Source: Trichoplax sp. H2 (taxonomy: Eukaryota; Placozoa; Uniplacotomia; Trichoplacea). From it: a stretch of DNA of 64,000 nucleotides. Below the pieces are notes generated by a model. The model saw nothing but the letters and a program-made list of their open reading frames with translations, had not been told where the DNA came from and made no database searches. The stretch spans positions 434,001-498,000 of the forward strand of contig NOWV01000009.1 of NCBI GenBank assembly GCA_003344405.1, written 5' to 3'. Of this stretch, positions 27,966 to 40,807 are shown one piece after another; the first letter of the stretch is position 1, and each line of letters opens with the position of its first letter. The position numbers were made by a program, and so were the translations under genes.

Positions 27966-30900
27966 ATGGCAGCGATACTTGACAACTTGATATTGAGCAA
28001 CTTTACAATTAGCATTGCCATCGGGGTATTTATTTTAATCCCGGTTGTATTTTTCCTTTTACTTCGTCGTGGCAGTAGTCAAGACGTGTTTAGCGCGAAT
28101 CTTCCGTACCCTAGCGAATACCGCCATGTTCCGAAAGAGATTAAAGACAAGGTTCGTATCGAAACACTTGTTTATCTATCGCTATGGCAGTGGTTAGGCG
28201 TGTGGTGGATTAAGCTTGTCATGTTATCTACATATTATACTGTTACTATTTTAGAAATTATAAAGTTTATTTGTTCGGATCAGTAAAAGAAGTAGAGAAA
28301 AAATTGTAATATACTTACAGTACATTACTACGGTGAATTATAAGTGTCAAAAAGTTTGTGTTTACGTCTGCGTTTAACGATAAATTTCATATACTCGTAC
28401 AGTACTGTGGTCGTTTGTCAATGATGTGTAATGGTATTGCCGTGAAACAAATATAAATTATTATACATTACTGTATAGTTAACTTATTCACTTGTTTGTG
28501 ATAGTCTTAGTACTCGATACAGGTACATGGAAGTTGTATATACACGTACTGCATATATTAAGATGTATTTTTATTCTCTGAATTTCGATAATTATATATT
28601 TTATAGCTTATAAAGAATGGTTTCGCTTTGAAGAAAGTACCCGAAAATTTAGATGCAATTGTTATTGGTAGTGGTGTTGGTGGTTTATCTGTTGCAGCAA
28701 CTTTAGCTCGAGCTGGGAAGAAAGTCTTAGTATTAGAGCAACACGATCAAGCTGGCGGTTGTTGTCACACTTTCTACGAAAAAGGTTACTTCCTTGAGCT
28801 TGTAATTTTTACAGTTCAACGATTTACATAAAATTTAGTGCTATATATTGATTTAATAATTATAATTATTTATTGCTGATGCATTTTATAACTAGGGTAT
28901 GAATTCGATACCGGTATTCATTACATTGGTCAAATGCATTCCAATAAGAGCTTAAGCAAGTTCTATTTGGATCAGTGTAGCGATGGTCAAATCGGTTGGT
29001 GTCCAATGGATCAAGCATTCGATATCGCATCTTTTGGTAAACCGGAAGAGAGCCGAAAGTATCGAATTTTGTCAGATGTAGAGTCTTACAAGAAACAACT
29101 CTCAGAGTATTTTCCCGAGGAGAAAGATGCTATTGAGAAATATGTACAGCTCGTAAAGGTAGCAATTATATGTGTTGAATCGGGCGGTTACAATGATAAA
29201 AATGACAAACATTAACGAAATATTTCTAATTATAATTCAACTGAAGTGGTTTTTCGTATGATTACTGCAAAAGTAGTAGAAATTTTATCGATGAAATTTA
29301 CAAACGCTGTAACATTTTATCGCTTACTGTCTTTTGTTATGATTATAGGAAACAAGCAGAAATAGTGCTGGTATGTTTATAGTTAAATTACTTCCAAAAT
29401 GGGTAATATCAGGTCTCTCAGCGACTGGATTGTTGGGCGTAATTACAAAATTTTTTAAGTCTTCGAATCGGAGCACTTTGGAAGTTGTATCAGGATTAAC
29501 TAAGAACAAAGACCTACAAGCCGTCTTTAGTTATATTTATGGCGATTATGGTAAGATAACAATATTAATCCTTGACAGCTTTCAAATCTATGATAGTGAT
29601 AGTTATTAAACTGCATAATAGTGGTACTAGAGTAGGAGATTCATGCTAATAAGTATCAGATATAAAGTAACAATTTTTACAATTGCAGTCAGTTTTTAGA
29701 CATGGTATTGTTAGAAGTTACTGGTAGTTACATTAGATTAAATGATTCTTTTACATCATCAGGTACTGCGCCTAAAAATTCGAGTTTTGCAATACATGGC
29801 CTGTTAGTTAATCACTATATGAAGGGAGCGTTTTATCCACTTGGAGGTCCTGCGGAGATAACATATCATATGGTTTCGTTCATTAATAAAAGTCATGGTA
29901 AAGTCCTAGTCAGAGCGAAAGTATCAGAAATCTTGCTCGATGATAACCAGAAAGCTGTTGGTGTTCGTGTCGTTAAAGGAGGAGAAAGTCATTGTATATA
30001 TGCACCTTGCATTGTATCGGGTGAGATAAAGTTTTATATGTTTTAGTTTTTGCTACTGTACTGTACATGTTTTACCAAGTTTGTTTCGATGTTAAATAAT
30101 TGCAGATGCTGGTGTCTACAATACTTTCGAGAAGCTTTTACCCCAATCTATAACAGATAGATCTAGAGAAAAATTTGGGCATCTACATTATGCGAAGCAT
30201 GGCGTCAGCTACATGTCGGTATTTGTAGGATTAAAGGGAGACAGTAAGACGCTTAATTTACCAAATAGTAACTTATGGGCGTATGATAGCAATAATCTTA
30301 GCGAAGATATGGAAGAGTATTTATCAATGAGTGCTGCTGAGGCTGCAAGCAATGTTCCTATGATGTTCGTCTCTTTTCCTTCCGCAAAAGATACTTCATG
30401 GCAAGAGCGTTTTCCCAATAAGTCAGCCTGTGTAATTGTGACTCTAGCTAATTACGAGTGGTTCGAACAATGGGAACAGGAAAGGGTTATGCATCGTGGT
30501 GAAGATTACGATTCCTTGAAAGAAGAATTCGGTAGAAATATTTGGGACAAGGTTATTTCATTAAAACGATTGTGCAGCAATTAATGATTAATAGCTATAG
30601 TCGAAATTAAAATATTTTATAGTGTAATCGATATATTTATTCTAATGATGTATTCTTTTTCGGTTGTTATAGGCATGCAGATTTTTTCCACAACTTCGCG
30701 ATTGTGTTGACTACTTTGATATCAGCTCGCCGCTTACACATAAGTATTACTTAAATGCTGATAGAGGCGACTGTTATGGCATTGATCACGACATTAGTCG
30801 CTTTACTTTGGAGAGCACAACGTCATTAAGATCTAAAACTGACATACCTGGGCTTTATTTAACCGGACAAGATATTTTCATCGATGGTTTTACTGGTGCA

Positions 30901-30981
30901 CTAATGAGCGGATTAGGATGTTCTTGCTCGATATTAGGGAGAAATTTGGTTAGTGAATTAACAAAGAAAATGAAAGCTTAG
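27966..30981 (+). CDS. RETSAT: All-trans-retinol 13,14-reductase (retinol saturase), 7 exons
   Basis: RETSAT is an ER membrane flavoenzyme that saturates the 13,14 double bond of all-trans-retinol. Exons: 27966-28151, 28607-28784, 28896-29158, 29349-29550, 29763-30020, 30106-30551 and 30673-30981. All junctions keep phase and give 613 residues, against 610 in human. An N-terminal hydrophobic anchor spans about residues 14-34. The FAD-binding GxGxxG is at 83-88, with the acidic ribose-binding residue Glu106 and the GGCCHTF segment after it. Conserved blocks DTGIHYIG, LLVNHYMKG, FPSAKD, YEWFEQW, SPLT and YLTGQDI (573-579) match the vertebrate enzyme in order. The exon 6-7 junction has an alternative donor/acceptor pair; the chosen one aligns without a gap. 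The 3' end faces GON4L tail to tail, with AATAAA at 31,383, 31,498 and 31,511. I see no damage to the frame. Confidence 0.95.
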
Positions 30982-31382
30982 AAATTATCGTGATCCTAGC
31001 TTTTGGGCAGAGAATGTTACCTTTCATGTTTATGAATCATGCTATAAAGTGTATCTGGATAGTGTCTGAGTTAGTACTTTAGTTTTTATTTGCAAGCTCC
31101 TTCATACATATACGCGTAATTTCTTGCCTTTATGAATGGTGCAGTAAAACGATTGCAGCAGAGTGGAATACTGTAGATTTATGGATTGTAAATTAAATTT
31201 TAGATATGAATAGAAGATTTGAATGTTGCATACTGAACCTATTGTTAATTTATATCTTCAGAAGTCAACGAAATATGTATTTCAATATTAATTATAGAAT
31301 TTAGAATTTACAAATATCATATAGTTTTATAGTCAATCCTTTGCGTTAAAATTTTTATTGTAGCTTCTGCATGATCAGTATT

Positions 31383-31516
31383 AATAAATAGTTATCTTTA
31401 TTGCATTGAATAATATATTTAATTCCTCTGGAATTGCATCAGCATGTCATTAATTATATTTAAAGTTGAAGTTGTTGCTTCAACAGTAGCTATAGTAAAT
31501 AAATATTTACAATAAA
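31383..31516 (+). terminator. Candidate RETSAT poly(A) signals
   Basis: Canonical AATAAA hexamers on the plus strand at 31,383-31,388, 31,498-31,503 and 31,511-31,516, roughly 400-530 bases past the RETSAT stop. Which one is used cannot be told from sequence. The last lies only about 50 bases from the opposing GON4L signal. Confidence 0.5.
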
Positions 31517-31568
31517 TTAACAATTTTAATTAGGCTTACAAATACTCTTTACACTGGACTGCACAGTC

Positions 31569-31574
31569 TTTATT
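31569..31574 (-). terminator. Candidate GON4L poly(A) signal
   Basis: TTTATT on the plus strand, AATAAA on the minus strand, about 100 bases past the GON4L stop at 31,673-31,675. Cleavage some 15-30 bases further would fall near 31,540-31,555, next to the expected RETSAT 3' end. Confidence 0.55.
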
Positions 31575-31672
31575 AGTGCGTATATATACAGAAATTGTTA
31601 ACCATTAGAGTATTTGGTATTGCAAATTAATGTAGTCTTACAAATGTTAATTTATGTTCAATATACAGTACT

Positions 31673-34600
31673 TCATTTTAAGCTGTGCTGATACAGGGAA
31701 ATTAGGGCTTTAAATCGGTCTTTCACCTAGAAATTAACATGGTCATGAAATCATTAGTAACATAAACTATACAATATCGGGACTCGCTACTTACATCAGA
31801 TTCTGTTCGATTGAGTTTCATTGCAAGAGTGTTAAAAATATCTGGTGAAAAGCCACCTTGACAAGCGCGTAAAATTTCTCGATCGCAATCCCTAAATACG
31901 CGTAACAAAGTAGCAGAGGATTTACGAGAGTGCTATAATGTGCATAAGGATGAGAATATTTGAATTAACAGTATTTCGTAAAGGTACGTACTTTGTCCAC
32001 ATGACCACTATGTCTCCATTAGAGGTTGTAGTATGATTTTGGGCATGTAGTTTTTCATTAATAAGATTTTCTTCATCAGTTTCATCCGTATTGTTTTCTG
32101 GTTGGGAGGTATTTTGTTCATCAGAACTAATCGAATTTTCGCGCTGTACACATTCATTACCGTTAGATTTACTGGCTTTAAGATTCTTAGTTGCGGTATT
32201 ATTTCCATCATCATGATTATGAACTTCTTGAGATGAATTACAAATTCTATCAGCGTTGAGAAAACTGTTGCGCTCATCAGTAGTGGATTTTTCGGTGACC
32301 GTAATTTCAAGTGGATGATTATTAGTAATTTTTGTTGATGGAGATGTCACAGCTGATTTTGATGATTTATTGCAGAAACAGTCATCATTTGTACTCTTTA
32401 ATTCTATAGTTATATTTTTTATAGAGTTATAATTGCCAGTAGAGGCATACGACTGTTTTTTTCTTTCTATATTCTGACGGTGGCAATTGCACTTGCATTG
32501 TTTGAATTTAGGTTTTACCCCATTTTTTTCCATAATTCTATGGTTACACTGATTACAAATAGTTTGATTTTTATTTACACCTTCTCGGCCATCCGTCAAG
32601 TCTACTTCTTCGAAATAATCCTTTATTTAAAAAAAGTTGAAAAGTCAAATTAGTGAAAGCGCCCTGTTATCAATAAGAATGTAAATAACTTGGTACTACC
32701 ATCAAGGAGTAAGCCAAAGTTAAGGCAATATTTAATTTTCTATTTTATAACTAATAACCTCCTCGTCCTTTAACGTATCTAGTATTTCTGTCTCTTCAAA
32801 ATCGCTGTAATTGTTGGCTGGAGGGAATGTATCTTTAAAAAATCTGTTAAATTCATCTATCAAGTACTTTTGACCTTTCAACATATTAATTATTGATTGA
32901 TGTAGCTAGAAGTGGTTCACAAAGTTGTAAAAAATGTTATTATCGTCTAACTAATTCGCGTGAGTTTAAGTGTTATTCTACATAATAATAAGGAGGTATC
33001 CGATTAAGGTCACCTTAGATGGATTTTGATCACTTTGTAACCAAGTTGAGAAACACTTTATAATTTTTTGAAAGTGGACGGGGTTCTTTTCGAAGTGTAT
33101 CTAAAATAAGATACATAAGATACCATGTATGTGTATTTTTATTATGGATTATGCGATATACAAATTCAGATATTTTGTTTCTAGAAAATAGACGCTGATT
33201 TCTGGACTTTGAAGTAAATTAATAGCTACTTAGCGCCATACCTCCACTTTTCTAAGAAAGTTTCGCGCCATGCTAAAGTCTAGATTTTCCATAAACTTTA
33301 CAAGCATGTAAATAAGAGTAAAATAGTTATCATGGATTAAATGTTGGTTTAATATTATTATACTTAGAAGCTAACCATGCCGACAGCCTTTGCATCTTGT
33401 GGTTCTAGGAAACCAATAAAATCTTGTAAAAGTTCCGGGTACTTATGCAACAGGGATTGCACTTCATCATATAACTATTAAAAATTATTGTTAAAAATGA
33501 TTTTAAAAAAATACATTTGAATTTTACGTACGGCATTCCTTACCTCTTTAGGCGATAAATTTCTGCTAGTAAATCCTGTAAGCGTTTCCAAGAACTGTAG
33601 GTATAAATCCTTATCGTTTTGTAAGGTAGCCTGCACATTGTACAAGTTATAAAGCAAGTTTATCAATGTATTAATAGCTACATTAAAAAAGTACTATTAT
33701 GCTACATACCTTGACTTTAGTCAAGTAAGCTGAAGCAAAGCTGTCCGTACGTTGTTTTCGCTAGAAAGATTGAAGCAATCAGATACTACTTGAAAAAAAC
33801 AGTTTGTTACACAGTAACACTAAGTTACCAGTGGATCAGGTTGCAATTGAATTACACCGGTTAAGTTGGATACTCTTCGATTACCATTCCCAGTGGTACT
33901 GACACGATAGTGCGATCGTGGCTTAGCAGTACCTATAGAGACTAAAAATACAGGCGTGTTTACGTTAACTCGGATATACTATCGTTTATTCTTCACTATT
34001 CTACTATTTACTTAAAGCAGGTCAGATATCGTAAATGTAAAAGGTGTAATATTAGAAGGCACATTCGTATACCAGATAAGAAAAGGTTACATGAGATATA
34101 TAGCAACATACCAAGGTTTAACGCGTTCTCTTGATAGGTCTGTGTGGCAGGCTTAGCTTGACTGATTAGCAGATTACTATCCTGTATCTGAATTTCTTCC
34201 CTAAATGGTTTTCGGAATTAACGTCAGGTAATGATATAATAAGGCTATATCCTGTTACCGCTCATAAATAGTGATCTTTAATTAAGATACGTACGTTTTA
34301 TTCGATTTCAATGATTGTTGCTTCTTTTCGATGACTGATTGTGTATTATGTTGATCATGTAGAGATTGTGCCTTATCGTTCAATTTTCTTTGATCGTCAG
34401 ATTGGCAACTGTCAGAAATGGTTCTCTGAGACAAATGATTCTGTTTTGCTAACGAATTTGGTTCAGAACTGTTGCCATTAACCGTGTTGTTGTCTTCATT
34501 ATCTGAATACAATGGCATCAACCGTCGAATTCTAGTGCACTGCATGTTTAGATTCTTTTGCTATAATATATATCACGATAATATCAAGTATTAATTTTTA

Positions 34601-37600
34601 AGATAAATATTGCAATTCTTGTTGGCTTCATCACGATATTTATATGAGAAAAAAAATCATAGGTAACGAAATTCGTGTTACAACTCTGCATATTTTTTAT
34701 AAAAATGAACTACGTACCTGATACCATTGTGGTATTAAATTTTTAGTACATGTGGGAACGTCTATTCATTTAATAATGTAGAAAGAATAAATAGCATGTA
34801 ATAAATTCCTATATAAAAATCTCAAATGTACTTAATAATTACCTGGTAAGGGCAATAATTCCTTTTTCTTGTAGTAGTGCTGTCAAGATCATTTAAAAAT
34901 ATTCAACATAAAACTTCTAAAAATAGTAGTTCTGGAACGACTGCATGATTTGATTAATTTTTAATACCTTAACGATGTTATCAGGCGATCGTCCAGAAGC
35001 TAAGTTTTTACACCGTATCCTAATCTATGTTTTTGGGATAGTTTTTAGGTTAACAAAGAGTAAATCATAAGCATTATGTTGTTCTATTTAACGTAGTTAC
35101 TTGTTTAGCTGTTTTAGTTGGTAGTAGATGTTCATGTATTAAATTCCATTTCTTGTTAAATTTGGACAACCCGATTGCTAGTAGGCTGATAAAATATAAA
35201 CGATCATTGCAAAAATTAATATTTATTGACAAGTATGGGTATTTAATTGTTACAACAGCTACCTATCTTCTGCTGTAGTAAACTTAACACGAAATTTTTC
35301 TTGTTGTTTCATAACTTCATCAGTTGATACTGGGATTGAAAGATGAGACAATTGGAAACTGAAATCTTTATTAAATTATCATATAAGAAATGACGTAAGC
35401 TTCACTTACGGAAACCACACTGGGGTATTAGATGAGGATTGAGAGAAAATACGAAGGAAGTATGAATTATTTCTTTGACTTCATTTGGGACCGGTTGCAA
35501 AGCTAATAAAAGGTGGCGATGTTAGGATACAAAAAATTCTCTATTATGCATTATAAAACTTACTATCATAATGCTTCTTCTTTTTTCGATTTTCGCCTTT
35601 AGAATAATCAAAAAAATTTATTAAAACTTTATTCACTTGTTATATTAGCACTGTCATCTAAATGATTTACCATCATCGGATTGATCACGATCTGCGACTC
35701 CATCTATACCTGATGGTTCTAAAGGAATGTTACCGATTCGTACTATTTCATTTGAATATTCGTTATTGAAAATAGATTCGGTAATATTCAACCCATGCTT
35801 TTCATGTAGTTCTGTCCAATTACAAGATTGTAAAATTATTTGGAATAAATAGGTAATGAGCAATAAATCATGATTAAGGACGAACCATAGGACTTTCTTT
35901 TTCCGTCTTCAAGTTCCAACTTAAAGTTAAAAGCTCTTATTAGAATATATAAACAGATTATTTGATTCCAAATATGATAAACAGGAAACATTACTTACAA
36001 GAAGCTTTCGGCAGTCCTTTGCGACAGGAGCTAGACTAACCTCGAATGATGATAATAGATAACTTTGAAGCAATAGCTGAGCATGCTAGTGGATGAAAAA
36101 ACGTAAGTTAAGCTGCGCTAACAATTACAATTAAAGAATAGGTATCGAACAGACCTGGTTTAGCTGTTGTTGTAGTCTAGATCGTTGCTGAATTGTCAAA
36201 GCAGAACGTGTAGTTATAGATTCTGAAGATATCGGCGTTGGAATAGCTTCGTCCGAATATTTTATTTCGTGTTCATTCAAATTTCTTGTTTGGACAAAAA
36301 TTTATTTGTTAGTGTCGTTATAATTAACAATACGTCTATGTTTAGCACGAGAACAGGGAATAACTATAGACTACTAGTTGCATAAAGATAGTATGGAGAT
36401 GTAGATTAATTAAATTCTGTCGAATTGCAAATTAAAAACGAACTTACGTCGTGATTGGTTCAGTTTCACTATTGTTATTGACCAGGCTGACATCAGGTAC
36501 ATTAGAAATTTCATACTAAAAAAAAAACAATTACAAATAAATCGAGCATATCGAAATTTACTGTTACGATATCAATTGACTTACCAATTCTTCTAAGTTG
36601 TCAAAAAGTTCAGCAATTTCTCGTTCTACAATGTATGTTCAGATTCTTTAAAATTGTATTCTTTCCGTTGTTAGATAAAATTTTTGAAAGGGAATATAGT
36701 ATACTAGTGATACAATCAGACTTACGAGAAATTCGAACAGCCTTATCGTTGCGAAATTCCTCTATTTCCTCTGGCTCTTGTTCTGTAAGGAAATTATACT
36801 CAACATCATCCAGTTCATTGTCATCCATGAGGTAATCATCTAAGAAATGGGTGATAAAAAAATATAACGTTATAACAATTAACTATTTAAAATGTGTCGT
36901 ATTTTCAGACTATCACCGTTCGTTAATATTAGCCCGTAGTACGCAAGTATAGTGTCCTAATGCTTCTGAAATATGAGATTACCGTTATGGTAAACTGCTC
37001 CTTTCAGCCATTCCCTCCAATAAGTGTCATCTTCATCAGATTCATCCTCTATTCGGGAGCTGTAAACAACAGGCAATTCCGGCGTAGTATCGGGTGTGTC
37101 AGTGGTAGCTAATAAATGATAAAAGTTATGGAAAGGTGTACTATAACATAACGAGTATACTGTATCAAACAATTTTGCCGTAATCTCTTACCATCCAATT
37201 CCTCTAAGCTAAGATCGTCTAATGGACATTGCGATCTAGTTCTTTTAGCGATTGTATCTTCATTACAATTATCGTTATCACTTAAACTTCTGAATGAATT
37301 GTTTTCATCATTTAAATATTTCGGACATTCTTTTTCAGCTCGTAGCTGTTTCGTAACACGTTCATGTTCTCGAACTAGAGCGGCTAGAGAGAGTGACATG
37401 TCATCATTTCCATCATAATTTTCCATACTCGTGAGATTGGAATTTGAATTGATATCTTCATTTTCCATGATAGTGCTATCATCCCCCATCCTATGATATA
37501 AATTGATCTTTTTGAGTGCGTTGTTTCCGTAATTAGTACGATTGCTAATGCGTCCCGTATATATAATAAAATTCTTTAGTAATTTAAGATTAGTAAAATA

Positions 37601-40034
37601 CTGCAATGTTTTTATAACTACAATGTGTTAACTACAGCTTATAATAATGATTTGATACAATATAATTTGATATAATGGCATATTATAGGAATCGCACAAT
37701 TTCTGCGAGGAATCTTCCATTTCTTCATCACTACTATCGCCACCCTAAACATTAAAAAATGCATAACTTTAGACTTTGATAGTGACCAACAGTACTTTTA
37801 AATTGTAATTATCATCAAGAAAAGCGACTAGTAGCATACATAATTTTCATCATCTTCGACTGAGACTCGATCTGGTTTATAATCCTCGTCAGAAGAGCTA
37901 TCAGGCCATTCATTAAAATCGATCTATACAGGTATACATAATTGCATGAAATAAAACACGATGTGTAGCAGTATTTACCACATTTAAAATTGTAATCATT
38001 AAGCTGGTCATAACTTTATCAAAGAATTTAATCATGCACCACATATGTTACATAAGACATGTATCTTACCATCGGTTTCAAAATATCAATTTCTTTCGCC
38101 TAGAACATTACATTAATATTATGCCGGTTAGGTAAGTCGATTCTTAAATAAAACTCCATGAATAAAAGTTTTTATGCTGTAAGATTTTAATTATACAATA
38201 ATATTTACAAAAGATAATTTATTATACGATATTTATAAAAATACAAATCAGACATCGTATACAAGCCCATCATAAAGTTGATCGATATTGACGCAGTAGC
38301 CATTGAGAATTTTAAAATTTTAGTCAATAAGCAACTACTTTGAAAGCTTTTAGGAGTATTATAGGGTAATTAGGCTTACAAGCATAACAGCAGCTGGATA
38401 TTGTTTCAATATTTCCGGTGAAGAGGATCTCCTTAGGTATTCTTTCAATTTTGAGCGGGTTAATTTTGGCTGTAATTAATAAGTCATAAATGCCATTAGA
38501 TATATTTTACTCGATCCAGAATTAAGACATAAAAAAACTCTTTACTGCAGCAACTTCGTATTGTTTAAGAGCTTACAGATTAGGGTATTTATTCCGTAAA
38601 TTACATAGAAAAATAGCGTAGATGAGAAATACGAAACATTCTCAACAAGTATCTATGTGAAGAATATAATTTTATTTATTACTATAGAAGAACATTTATT
38701 GCCATTATACCTGCCTTACTTTATTTAGCAACAACTAATATTATTTATTAATAATTGTGAAATATAATGTCAAGGTTTACTAGGGTTATCTAGGTGTCTT
38801 TCTATTTCTGTTACTTCAACCTAACTTAATAGTAATTAAGTAAAAGAGTTATAAGTCTTTGAACAATGTACCACAACATCTAAACCAATATGAGGTTGTT
38901 ATAGATCAAAGCTACAAATTGACAGGCAAGTGCAGTTGGCACAGAGTACGGTACTGCTCTAACAAACAAGTACGTGAACAATGATTTGCTGACGGCAATA
39001 CAATGTGTTAAGGGCTGTACCAACAGCCTGTTTGACCAAAGTAGATCTGCACTTTATTAAAACTTATGCTGCTTATTTATAGTTGCAGAACTGTTCTATA
39101 ATATCTATTTTGTAGCACACATGTAATGTAAAAGTCAATATCATTTCAACCACAGCAATGATAAGGATTTCAGTACTGTTTACAGTACTATACATTCTTT
39201 CTTTAATTGATTTCCTTCGTTGATCATTATTATCGATTGAGTAGCTCATGATGAATAACGGAAGCCCGTTAGCAGCAACACATATCGATACGCACATGTC
39301 TATTAAAGAGATCTATGCTAGATAAGTATTCATACAACATTTTAATCATTGTAGAGCGTATTCCAATAGATTATCAATTTGGTGAAGTGACGGATACGTC
39401 ATTCTTGATGACTAGAGATTGTTTTGAGAGTGAATATTGTCGAGTGGACTTGTTCAACTAAGTATACTCATATCCACATACGTTATTGCCATACATGCAT
39501 AAACTTACACATTCTGAAAGAGGCTTTGTAGCATTTGATCCGTTATCAGCGGTTGCTTGTTGGACATATTTCACAACCCTTTCATCAGCAATTACATTCT
39601 AAGGGAGGAATATAAATAAGTATTGGCTGACTCATAGTAAAATTTATTACTTTGGTGCACTATACATATACCATATACAGTACTGTAGTAATTTTATCTT
39701 ATAGGTTGTGTAAGAATTGACTAGTCACTGGTTCTATGGAAGCTATCTATATTAGTTAGCACAATTATTATTTTAAAGTATAAGAGTACAGATTGAATGT
39801 TATCAGACGTACACGTATAATACTTTTCACATTCAGGGCAGTCAAGTTACTTCTACTAGCATTGTCTTCCAGGAAATTTTCTAAAGCTTGGTTTATCTGA
39901 TTATTGAGTTTGTCTAACTGATCTTCAGCATCAATTTGTAAATGATTGACTGGGCTGCCTTCAGGTTGATCTTCTTTTCTCTTTTTCGCTAAGATATCGA
40001 ATTCGTTGTCGTCTCGTTTCCTTTTAGTTTCCAT
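31673..40034 (-). CDS. GON4L: GON-4-like transcriptional corepressor, 32 exons
   Basis: GON4L is a nuclear chromatin regulator that in vertebrates works with YY1 and SIN3A/HDAC1. Exons in transcript order: 40034-39813, 39598-39509, 38469-38380, 38099-38070, 37923-37840, 37744-37698, 37490-37192, 37108-36983, 36839-36726, 36625-36585, 36515-36448, 36284-36155, 36085-35999, 35896-35671, 35502-35410, 35365-35263, 35185-35101, 35024-34968, 34879-34843, 34761-34718, 34560-34295, 34200-34112, 33941-33829, 33760-33710, 33630-33544, 33474-33376, 33295-33242, 33100-33014, 32905-32759, 32620-31992, 31891-31795 and 31726-31673. Every phase fits, giving 1281 residues. Landmarks: basic N-terminus, NLTALNVKSII, TRSKLKE, acidic SSSDEDYKPD, EYNFL (about 342-347) with AVRIS, QLLLQSYLL, a first SANT-like unit (about 605-676), PAH-like repeats (about 848-1022), a Cys cluster (1044-1069) and a C-terminal SANT-like end from about 1225. 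An in-frame ATG at 40,148 could extend the N-terminus. Confidence 0.93.
39073..39297 (-). CDS. Possible small membrane protein nested in a GON4L intron
   Basis: A 74-codon open frame from ATG at 39,297 lies inside the 1,039-base GON4L intron 38,470-39,508, on the same strand. The product would have a hydrophobic segment near residues 46-63 (ILIIAVVEMILTFTLHVC) after a charged stretch, and ends NYK. An acceptor-like TTAATAG stands just before the ATG, so it might be an exon of something larger or an alternative GON4L exon. No homology is recognised, and chance is the main alternative. Confidence 0.2.
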   Translation of the reverse strand: MCVSICVAANGLPLFIMSYSIDNNDQRRKSIKERMYSTVNSTEILIIAVVEMILTFTLHVCYKIDIIEQFCNYK

Positions 40035-40526
40035 CCACGATGTCAGTATAGTCAATTTCAGTAATTGATTGAACGGCTTTCCGATCGAAAAGGTATTTGA
40101 AATGCAGTTATGTACTACACTGCTCGCTACAGTGTCCAGTACGTTCACTAGGATAACGCAAGTCTTGGTCTTGCTTAACAGTTACATCGTTTAAAGATTA
40201 GCGTTGGTTACCGATAATACGGATATTACTTACGCAAGCACCATTTGCCTGATTGCCTTCTTTGATACTTTGGTCGATCTTGAATAAGCGTGATTGTTGT
40301 TATTTTGCTTGATAAGTGAATGACTAAACAAACCATGAACATTTGGCAATTGCGTAGGGCAATAAGTAGCAAAAGAGAAAGATACGACGAGATGGTAATA
40401 TTCTTAAATTGAAATTTAAAGGAAAAGTTTTACCAATAACTGTACTTTCTTCGAATAATATTCTGGTAGAACTGCAAGCTCCCTTGGCAATGACTGACTG
40501 CACCTATCTCGGTAGATTTAAACAGT

Positions 40527-40719
40527 ACTATACCAAGGACTGTACTGTACACTGTACTGTACAGTACAGTATTTAATCTTAGAAGTCGCTGACTTTACTT
40601 TATCGGGGCTGGTCTGTTCCCATACTGTACTGTACATACTGTACTGTACAGTGTACAGTGCTGTATAGGGCAGTGAATTGCATTTTGGCTACAGTACAGT
40701 GTACTGTAGTCAAAATTTA
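40527..40719. repeat. TACTG/TACAG palindromic arrays and inverted repeat
   Basis: Three runs: 40,527-40,571 (ACTGTACTGTACACTGTACT type, closing with TACAGTACAGTA), 40,624-40,664 (TACTGTACTGTACA repeated, then GTGTACAGTGCTGTA), and an inverted repeat of 16-base arms, ATTTTGGCTACAGTAC (40,682-40,697) against GTACTGTAGTCAAAAT (40,701-40,716), with one mismatch and a three-base loop. It lies about 500-680 bases upstream of the GON4L start codon. The arms include unique flanks, so the last element resembles a tiny MITE or a cruciform-forming site. Confidence 0.87.
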
Positions 40720-40807
40720 AAGCCCGCGAAATACTGTAAGCTTATTTATAGTATTTACTAACTATGCGCAAGATGATTCATTATACGGTATGGCGACTTC
40801 GTAACTC

